Assembly: GCA_021496925.1 (NCBI GenBank)
Contig: CP053915.1
Span: 3,623,501 to 3,687,500 of the forward strand
Reading direction: 5' to 3'
Origin: Acidovorax sp. YS12
Lineage (GTDB): Bacteria; Pseudomonadota; Gammaproteobacteria; Burkholderiales; Burkholderiaceae_C
DNA: 64,000 nucleotides
Shown here: positions 53,892-64,000 of the stretch, one piece after another
How positions within the stretch are numbered: position 1 is the stretch's first letter
Layout: each line of letters opens with the position of its first letter
Program-made: the position numbers and the translations under genes
The notes under the pieces: model-generated
What the model saw: only the letters and a program-made list of their open reading frames with translations
What the model was told of the DNA's origin: nothing
Databases searched by the model: none

Positions 53892-54524
53892 ATGGTGCGC
53901 AGAACCAAGGAGGATGCGGTAGCTACGCGCAATAGCCTGCTGGATGCGGCGGAGCAAGTCTTTTATGACAAAGGGGTTTCCCGTGCTTCGCTTGGTGACA
54001 TTGCGCAGGCTGCTGGTGCCACCAGGGGGGCTATCTATTGGCACTTCAAAGACAAGGCGGACTTGTTCAATGCCATGATGGACCGCGTCACGCTGCCATT
54101 GGAGTGCGCTTATGGGCTTGGGGGCGTGGATGTGGAGGAGGGGGCGTCTCTGTGGCGCCTGCGGGGGGCGGTGCAGGGGGTGTTGCGTGCGGTGGCGACG
54201 GATGAGCGGGCCCGCCGTGTATTCGAGATCGCCATGTACAAGGTCGAGTACGTTCAGGAGCTGGGCGCAGTGCGTGACCGCCATGTAATGGCGTGCGAGG
54301 GGTTTCGCGCGAAGCTTCGGGAGGATGTGGCCTCCGCTGCGAAGGCCCAGGAGCTGATGCTGTCCATGTCGGCGGATGTCGCGGCGATGGGGCTCTGGGC
54401 GTTGTTTGACGGGCTGTTGCAGGGCTGGATGCTCAATCGCGGGGGCTTCGATCTGCTGGAGGTGGGGCGGGTTACGGTGGATGCTTACCTCAGGGGGTTG
54501 GGTTTTGAGTTGGGTGTGGACTGA
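53892..54524 (+). CDS. TetR-family efflux repressor (AcrR/TtgR-like)
   Basis: A 210-residue repressor. The N-terminal DNA-binding domain is MVRRTKEDAVATRNSLLDAA, then RASLGDIAQAAGATRGAIYW followed by HFKDKADLF, which is the AcrR/TtgR signature. The larger C-terminal domain should bind drugs and release DNA. GGGAGG eight bases before the ATG at 53892 supports this start over upstream alternatives. It is divergent from the RND operon and shares the operator with it. Confidence 0.9.
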   Translation: MVRRTKEDAVATRNSLLDAAEQVFYDKGVSRASLGDIAQAAGATRGAIYWHFKDKADLFNAMMDRVTLPLECAYGLGGVDVEEGASLWRLRGAVQGVLRAVATDERARRVFEIAMYKVEYVQELGAVRDRHVMACEGFRAKLREDVASAAKAQELMLSMSADVAAMGLWALFDGLLQGWMLNRGGFDLLEVGRVTVDAYLRGLGFELGVD

Positions 54525-54579
54525 CGCTGCGGCGGGCTGGTCCATGCGATAATCGCCGACTCGCTCCATTGCGGGGTAT

Positions 54580-54655
54580 GCGGCTGTAGCTCAGTGGATA
54601 GAGTATTGGCCTCCGAAGCCAAGGGTCGTGGGTTCGATCCCCGCCAGCCGCGCCA
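54580..54655 (+). tRNA. tRNA-Arg (anticodon CCG)
   Basis: 76 bases with acceptor stem GCGGCTG/CAGCCGC, D-arm GTAGCTCAGTGGAT, anticodon loop CTCCGAA (CCG at 54613-54615), T-loop GGTTCGATCC and encoded CCA. Confidence 0.96.
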
Positions 54656-54686
54656 CACGCTGTTCCTGTTGAGAAATCTCCGGATC

Positions 54687-54714
54687 TTGTGTGCGGTAAA
54701 AATGCTGCTATACT
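54687..54714 (+). promoter_or_regulatory. Promoter of the tRNA-Tyr/Gly/Thr-tuf unit
   Basis: TTGTGT (54687-54692), a 16-base spacer and TATACT (54709-54714), ending 13 bases before the tRNA-Tyr gene. Confidence 0.6.
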
Positions 54715-54726
54715 TCGAGTTTCTCC

Positions 54727-54812
54727 GGAGGGATGCCCGAGTGGCTAAAGGGGGCAGACTGTAAATCTGTTGGCTTACGCCTACGCTGGTTCGAATCCAG
54801 CTCCCTCCACCA
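54727..54812 (+). tRNA. tRNA-Tyr (anticodon GTA)
   Basis: 86 bases, a class II tRNA with a long variable arm. Acceptor stem GGAGGGA/TCCCTCC, anticodon GTA at 54761-54763 in CAGACTGTAAATCTG, T-loop GGTTCGAATCC and encoded CCA. Confidence 0.96.
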
Positions 54813-54864
54813 GAAATGGTGTGGAGAAGTTCTCAAGGTTTTCCTTGGGTTAAGCACGATCTGT

Positions 54865-54938
54865 GCGGGAGTAGTTCAATGGTAGAACCCCAGCCTTCCA
54901 AGCTGATGACGCGGGTTCGATTCCCGTCTCCCGCTCCA
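54865..54938 (+). tRNA. tRNA-Gly (anticodon TCC)
   Basis: 74 bases. Acceptor stem GCGGGAG/CTCCCGC, anticodon TCC at 54897-54899, T-loop GGTTCGATTCC and encoded CCA. Confidence 0.95.
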
Positions 54939-54985
54939 GGTTTGCTTGAGTGAAATTTTCCGGTCTGCATTCGTGGATTGGGTAT

Positions 54986-55060
<75 letters not shown>

Positions 55061-55136
55061 GAATTTGGGCGCACTCCATGCTGGGGTGCGCCCATATTGT
55101 CGAGTTGGGTTAGTAGTTTTTTTCGGAGTCGAAAAA

Positions 55137-56326
<1,190 letters not shown>

Positions 56327-56340
56327 ATTTGCTCATTCGT

Positions 56341-56416
56341 AGGGGTATAGCTCAATTGGCAGAGCGTCGGTCTCCAAAACCGAAGGTTGTAGGTTCGATT
56401 CCTACTGCCCCTGCCA
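56341..56416 (+). tRNA. tRNA-Trp (anticodon CCA)
   Basis: 76 bases. Acceptor stem AGGGGTA/TGCCCCT, anticodon CCA at 56374-56376 in CGGTCTCCAAAACCG, T-loop GGTTCGATTCC and encoded CCA. It lies between tuf and secE, as usual in proteobacteria. Confidence 0.96.
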
Positions 56417-56435
56417 CCTAAAAGTGGCAACCAGA

Positions 56436-56460
56436 AAGCCCGCCAGAGTCTGGCGGGCTT
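56436..56460 (+). terminator. Hairpin after tRNA-Trp
   Basis: A perfect 11-bp stem AAGCCCGCCAG / CTGGCGGGCTT with a three-base loop, 20 bases after the tRNA. No T run follows, so it may be an RNA processing or pausing site rather than a full terminator. Confidence 0.45.
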
Positions 56461-56504
56461 CAGTGTCTTGTGCATGGCACCTTCAGTGCCAATAACGATC
56501 CGAT

Positions 56505-56888
56505 ATGGCCACTACTCAGATTGATACCGTCAGCACGGGTGCCGACAAGGCAAAGCTGGCCGCCGTCGTTGCATTGGTGGTGGCATCCCTCGCTGGTTTT
56601 TACCTGTTGGGCAAGCAGGGTGCTTTCGTCCAATGGGCCGTGCTGCTGGTGGGGCTGGCAGCTGCGGTGGGTGTGTTTCTCACGTCCGAGTGGGGGCGTC
56701 AGTTTGTCGGCTTTGCGCGTGATGCCGTCAAGGAAGTCAAGAAGGTTGTATGGCCGACACGCAAGGAAACCTTGCAGATGACGGGCTATGTGTTCGCCTT
56801 CGTTGTGCTGATGGCGCTTTTTCTCTGGTTGACCGACAAGACCCTGGAGTGGGTGTTGTACGACTTGATTTTGGGCTGGAGGAAGTGA
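56505..56888 (+). CDS. secE: Preprotein translocase subunit SecE
   Basis: A 127-residue membrane protein that clamps SecY. Three hydrophobic segments are present (LAAVVALVVASLAGFYLLG, QWAVLLVGLAAAVGVFL, GYVFAFVVLMALFLWL). The conserved cytoplasmic motif FARDAVKEVKKVVWPTRKET precedes the last helix. The stop overlaps the nusG start (TGATG). Confidence 0.94.
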   Translation: MATTQIDTVSTGADKAKLAAVVALVVASLAGFYLLGKQGAFVQWAVLLVGLAAAVGVFLTSEWGRQFVGFARDAVKEVKKVVWPTRKETLQMTGYVFAFVVLMALFLWLTDKTLEWVLYDLILGWRK

Positions 56889-57484
56889 TGAGCGAATCCC
56901 TCGTGACAGGTGGATCGCAGGCACCCGAGGCTGCGGGTTCGACTGTGAATCCAGATCTGCGCTGGTACATCGTGCATGCCTATTCGGGTATGGAAAAGGC
57001 GGTCGAGCGCAACATCACGGAGCGCATCATGCGTGCAGGGATGCAGTCCAAGTTCGGGCGCATTCTTGTCCCGACCGAAGAGGTCGTGGAGATGAAGAAT
57101 GGCCAGCGCAAGACGACGGAGCGCCGCCTGTTCCCGGGATACGTCTTCGTCGAGATGGTCATGGAGGACGACACCTGGCACCTCGTGAAGCACACGAGCA
57201 AGGTCACGGGCTTCGTGGGCGGTGCCAAGAACCGTCCGGCACCGATCTCCGAGGAGGAGGTGCAGAAGATCGTCAGCCAGATGCAGGAAGGCACGGACAA
57301 GCCGCGCCACAAGGTCGAATTCATGGTGGGCGAGATGGTTCGTGTCAAGGAAGGCCCGTTCACGGACTTCAATGGCACGGTGGAAGAGGTCAACTACGAA
57401 AAGAACCGTCTGCGTGTTTCCGTGATGATCTTTGGCCGTTCCACGCCCGTGGAGCTGGAATTCGCCCAGGTGGAAAAAACCTGA
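56888..57484 (+). CDS. nusG: Transcription termination/antitermination protein NusG
   Basis: A 198-residue factor that binds RNA polymerase and couples it to Rho or the ribosome. The NGN domain has RWYIVHAYSGMEKAVERNI and RRLFPGYVFVEM. The C-terminal KOW domain has VKEGPFTDFNGTVEEVNYEK. The ATG at 56888 overlaps the secE stop by one base. Confidence 0.95.
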   Translation: MSESLVTGGSQAPEAAGSTVNPDLRWYIVHAYSGMEKAVERNITERIMRAGMQSKFGRILVPTEEVVEMKNGQRKTTERRLFPGYVFVEMVMEDDTWHLVKHTSKVTGFVGGAKNRPAPISEEEVQKIVSQMQEGTDKPRHKVEFMVGEMVRVKEGPFTDFNGTVEEVNYEKNRLRVSVMIFGRSTPVELEFAQVEKT

Positions 57485-57619
57485 GCTGAACCAAGGGATA
57501 GCCGTCCCTGAGAGAATCTCGCGCTTTTCGACTCGGCGCAAATCACATCAATGAGTCGGTAACCCCGGGGAGCCTGTCGCGTTTTGCGGCGTGGCGTTTG
57601 TACCCGCAAGGAGCTTTCA

Positions 57620-58051
57620 ATGGCGAAGAAAATCGTCGGCTTCATCAAGCTGCAAGTGCCAGCTGGTAAGGCCAATCCCTCTCCCCCGATCGGTCCCGCG
57701 CTGGGCCAGCGCGGTCTCAACATCATGGAGTTCTGCAAGGCGTTCAACGCGCAGACCCAGGGTGTCGAGCCGGGCCTGCCGCTGCCCGTGGTGATCACGG
57801 CATTTGCCGACAAGAGCTTCACTTTTGTCATCAAGACGCCGCCGGCCACCGTGCTGATCAAGAAGGCGATCAAGCTGGACAAGGGCTCTTCCAATGCGCT
57901 GAGCACCAAGGTCGGCAAGATCACGCGCGCACAGCTCGAAGAGATCGCCAAGACCAAGCTGAAGGACATGAATGCCGCGAGCGTGGACGCTGCCGTGCGT
58001 ACGCTGGCTGGCTCTGCCCGTTCCATGGGCGTGACGGTGGAGGGCCTCTGA
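57620..58051 (+). CDS. rplK: 50S ribosomal protein L11
   Basis: A 143-residue protein of the GTPase-associated centre. It shows KIVGFIKLQVPAGKANPSPP, GPALGQRGLNIMEFCKAFNA and the C-terminal rRNA-binding part ending ARSMGVTVEGL. AAGGAG precedes the ATG at 57620. Confidence 0.97.
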   Translation: MAKKIVGFIKLQVPAGKANPSPPIGPALGQRGLNIMEFCKAFNAQTQGVEPGLPLPVVITAFADKSFTFVIKTPPATVLIKKAIKLDKGSSNALSTKVGKITRAQLEEIAKTKLKDMNAASVDAAVRTLAGSARSMGVTVEGL

Positions 58052-58052
58052 A

Positions 58053-58748
58053 ATGGCGAAGCTGACCAAGAAGCAAAAGGCCCTGCAGGGCAAGGTGGAC
58101 TCCACCAAGCTGTATCCCTTCGCCGAGGCCGTGGTGCTGGTGAAGGATGCCGCGACCGCCAAGTTCGATGAGTCCATCGACGTGGCCGTGCAACTGGGCG
58201 TGGACGCCAAGAAGTCCGACCAAGTGGTGCGTGGCGCCGTCGTGCTGCCGCACGGCACTGGCAAGACCACCCGCGTGGCTGTGTTCGCCCAGGGTGCCAA
58301 GGCCGAGGAAGCCAAGGCCGCAGGCGCCGACATCGTCGGCATGGACGACCTGGCTGCCCAGGTCAAGGCCGGTGACATGCCCTTCGACGTGGTCATTGCC
58401 GCACCCGACGCAATGCGCGTCGTGGGTACGCTGGGCCAGATCCTCGGCCCGCGCGGCCTGATGCCGAACCCCAAGGTCGGCACGGTGACGCCCGACGTCG
58501 CCACGGCCGTGAAGAATGCCAAGGCGGGTCAGGTGCAGTTCCGCGTCGACAAGGCCGGCATCATCCACAGCACGATCGGCCGCCGTTCTTTCGACAACGA
58601 GAAGCTGCAAGGCAACCTCGCTGCGCTGATCGACGCGTTGAACAAGGCCAAGCCGGCCACGAGCAAGGGTCTGTACCTGCGCAAGGTGGCTGTGTCCTCG
58701 ACCATGGGTGTCGGCGTTCGCGTCGACACGCAATCCATCGCAGCCTGA
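58053..58748 (+). CDS. rplA: 50S ribosomal protein L1
   Basis: A 231-residue protein of the L1 stalk, which also represses its own operon by binding the mRNA leader. VVRGAVVLPHGTGKTTRVAV, GRRSFDNEKLQGNLAALIDA and GLYLRKVAVSSTMGVGVRVD are characteristic. It starts one base after the rplK stop. Confidence 0.97.
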   Translation: MAKLTKKQKALQGKVDSTKLYPFAEAVVLVKDAATAKFDESIDVAVQLGVDAKKSDQVVRGAVVLPHGTGKTTRVAVFAQGAKAEEAKAAGADIVGMDDLAAQVKAGDMPFDVVIAAPDAMRVVGTLGQILGPRGLMPNPKVGTVTPDVATAVKNAKAGQVQFRVDKAGIIHSTIGRRSFDNEKLQGNLAALIDALNKAKPATSKGLYLRKVAVSSTMGVGVRVDTQSIAA

Positions 58749-58981
58749 TTGCGGTGAATCTTGAGGCGCTCGCAAGAGTGCTTCAGTGGTGGGCTGGTGC
58801 GGCGTTGCCGCATCGGGCCATCCAAGACCGCTGGTGTGCAGTTGGCTGCACTTAAATCCACAGAGCCAGCGCAGATGGCGATCCCGCTGCAGATGGAATG
58901 CATGTTCCGAAACAGTTGGTCGCTGCTAACCAAGAGCGCGCACGGAGGCTTGCCCGAAGTGCGCATATGAAGGAGTAGACC
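58749..58981 (+). promoter_or_regulatory. Leader of rplJ, probable L10-L12 autoregulatory region
   Basis: The 233 bases between rplA and rplJ hold no credible gene but include small hairpins such as GGTGCGGCGTTGCCGCATC and GTGCAGTTGGCTGCAC. In many bacteria the L10(L12)4 complex binds here to repress rplJL. Position and size fit; the binding fold was not checked. Confidence 0.5.
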
Positions 58982-59488
58982 TTGAGTCTTAATCGCAGTG
59001 AGAAAGAAGCGGTCATCAACGAAGTGACCAGCCTCGCCGCTAAAGCTCAAACGCTCGTGATCGCGGAGTACCGTGGCATCACGGTCGCCGACATGACCAA
59101 ACTGCGCGTTGCCGCACGCAGCCAAGGCGTTTCCCTGAGTGTTCTGAAGAACACCCTGGCACGCCGCGCTGTGGCAGGCAGTCAGTTCGACGTGGTGGCC
59201 GACCAGATGACCGGTCCCTTGATCTATGGCTTCTCCGAAGACGCTGTGGCCGCCGCCAAGGTGGTGGCCGATTTCGCGAAAACCAACGACAAGCTGGTGA
59301 TTCGCGGTGGCGCTTTCGGTGGCAAGGCCCTGGACGTGAACGGCGTGAAGCAACTGGCCAACATCCCTTCCAAGGAAGTGCTGCTGGCCCAGCTGTGTGG
59401 CTTGCTGATGTCGCCGATCTCCCGCACCGCCGTGGTGCTGGGTGCCCTGGCGGCCAAGAAAGGCGAAGGCGAACCTGCTGCCGCTTGA
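58982..59488 (+). CDS. rplJ: 50S ribosomal protein L10
   Basis: A 168-residue stalk-base protein that holds the L7/L12 dimers. LNRSEKEAVINEVTSLAAKA, VAEYRGIT-type LVIAEYRGITVADMTKLR and the C-terminal helix for L12 binding are seen. The start is TTG at 58982, with AAGGAG six bases upstream; no ATG is suitable. Confidence 0.95.
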   Translation: MSLNRSEKEAVINEVTSLAAKAQTLVIAEYRGITVADMTKLRVAARSQGVSLSVLKNTLARRAVAGSQFDVVADQMTGPLIYGFSEDAVAAAKVVADFAKTNDKLVIRGGAFGGKALDVNGVKQLANIPSKEVLLAQLCGLLMSPISRTAVVLGALAAKKGEGEPAAA

Positions 59489-59537
59489 TGCGGCCTGGCA
59501 GACGTCCCCCTCTTAAACCAATTGTTAGGAAATCAAA

Positions 59538-59915
59538 ATGGCATTCGATAAAGACGCATTCTTGACCGCGCTGGACAGCATGACGGTCCTGGAACTCAAT
59601 GACCTGGTGAAGGCCATTGAAGAGAAGTTCGGTGTGAGCGCTGCCGCCATGGCTGCTCCCGCTGCCGCCGGTGGTGGCGCCGCCGCTGCTGCCGCCGAAG
59701 AAAAGACCGAGTTCAACGTCGTGCTGACCGAAGCCGGCGCGAACAAGGTGTCGGTCATCAAGGCCGTGCGCGAAATCACCGGCCTGGGCCTGAAGGAAGC
59801 CAAGGACCTGGTGGACGGCGCGCCCAAGAACGTCAAGGAAGGCGTTGCCAAGGCTGATGCCGAAGCCGCCGTCAAGAAGCTGGTGGAAGCCGGCGCAAAG
59901 GCCGAACTCAAGTAA
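59538..59915 (+). CDS. rplL: 50S ribosomal protein L7/L12
   Basis: A 125-residue stalk protein. An N-terminal dimerisation domain (LDSMTVLELNDLVKAIEEKF), an Ala/Gly-rich hinge (APAAAGGGAAAAAAEE) and the factor-binding C-terminal domain (IKAVREITGLGLKEAKDLVD) are in the usual order. Confidence 0.97.
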   Translation: MAFDKDAFLTALDSMTVLELNDLVKAIEEKFGVSAAAMAAPAAAGGGAAAAAAEEKTEFNVVLTEAGANKVSVIKAVREITGLGLKEAKDLVDGAPKNVKEGVAKADAEAAVKKLVEAGAKAELK

Positions 59916-59932
59916 TTGGGTTTTCGTCGCCG

Positions 59933-59962
59933 GGCTGGAGGTCTTGTCAAGGGCCTCCAGCC
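59933..59962 (+). terminator. First hairpin of the rplL-rpoB gap
   Basis: A 9-bp stem GGCTGGAGG / CCTCCAGCC with a 12-base loop, followed by TTTGG. It lies 18 bases after the rplL stop and may pause or partly terminate transcription. Confidence 0.45.
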
Positions 59963-60010
59963 TTTGGTGCTTATGGGTCATGCGATGGGCATGCGTCCCC
60001 AGAGCACACC

Positions 60011-60036
60011 AAAAAATGGCCCCGGGGCTATTTTTT
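60011..60036 (+). terminator. Strong attenuator-like hairpin before rpoB
   Basis: AAAAAATGGCCCC pairs with GGGGCTATTTTTT along 13 positions (one G-U pair), giving a GC-rich top and a T run on the 3' side. It is the shape of an intrinsic terminator in the 288-base rplL-rpoB gap, where E. coli also has an attenuator. Confidence 0.65.
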
Positions 60037-60203
60037 AGTGTCTTCTGAACCGTCCGACAGCGGAAGACGCCTTGGTTCGGGCGATGTGCAATGCATCGCC
60101 GTCCGCCATGGTTGGTAGTGGCCAACCGCCAAGCCCGCAGAGCATGCCGTTTCTGTGGGGCAGTCGTCGAAGACCTCATTCCATGTCTTTGCCCGGAGAT
60201 CTC

Positions 60204-64000
<3,797 letters not shown>

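Overview
The window looks like chromosomal DNA from a high-GC betaproteobacterium, most probably of the family Comamonadaceae (Acidovorax, Alicycliphilus or Comamonas type). Three things point there: the order tRNA-Tyr, tRNA-Gly, tRNA-Thr, tuf, tRNA-Trp, secE, nusG, rplKAJL, rpoB; a protein with an IPTL-CTERM tail; and two kinds of interspersed repeat that I recognise from this family. The genus is an inference. No plasmid, prophage, IS element or CRISPR array was seen.

Layout. 1-840: the 3' end of a TonB-dependent receptor gene and its terminator. 863-1501: an MBL-fold hydrolase. 1632-10372: a catabolic block made of a TetR regulator divergent from a FadL-type porin, an extradiol dioxygenase with an intact metal triad, a fumarylacetoacetate-hydrolase-family enzyme, an MhpA-like FAD monooxygenase, an MDR oxidoreductase and an acyl-CoA ligase. 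It reads as a meta-cleavage route for a hydrophobic aromatic compound. 10425-14241 (minus strand): a two-domain glycosyltransferase, a secreted Thr-rich collagen-like protein and an IPTL-CTERM surface protein.

14361-18937: xth and pyrE with overlapping divergent start codons, a DUF4124-type protein, pdxY and gatB. The gatCAB operon (17489-22941, minus strand) is interrupted between gatA and gatB by two translationally coupled accessory genes, a ParA-like ATPase and an AlbA_2/HATPase protein, of lower GC than their hosts. 23160-27661: the cell-shape operon mreB-mreC-mreD-mrdA. 27690-33110: arginase, a TauE/SafE permease, an amt ammonium transporter with a sigma-54 promoter and NtrC-like site, a small protein, and a GMC oxidoreductase. 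33333-37071: an MCE/Mla-like lipid transport operon. 37154-39152: lipA, lipB and a DUF493 gene. 39392-46542: the complete ATP synthase operon atpIBEFHAGDC.

46697-47798: an unknown protein and a membrane-anchored cytochrome c. 47883-54524: an RND multidrug efflux operon with a divergent AcrR-like repressor and a very clear operator. 54580-64000: five tRNA genes, tuf (carrying a one-base frameshift as given), secE-nusG, rplKAJL and the first 1265 codons of rpoB.

The least conventional parts are the two-gene insertion inside gatCAB, the catabolic cluster, the collagen-like/glycosyltransferase group, a roughly 50-bp dispersed repeat that has been drafted into the ends of two genes, and a possible small RNA between tauE and amt.
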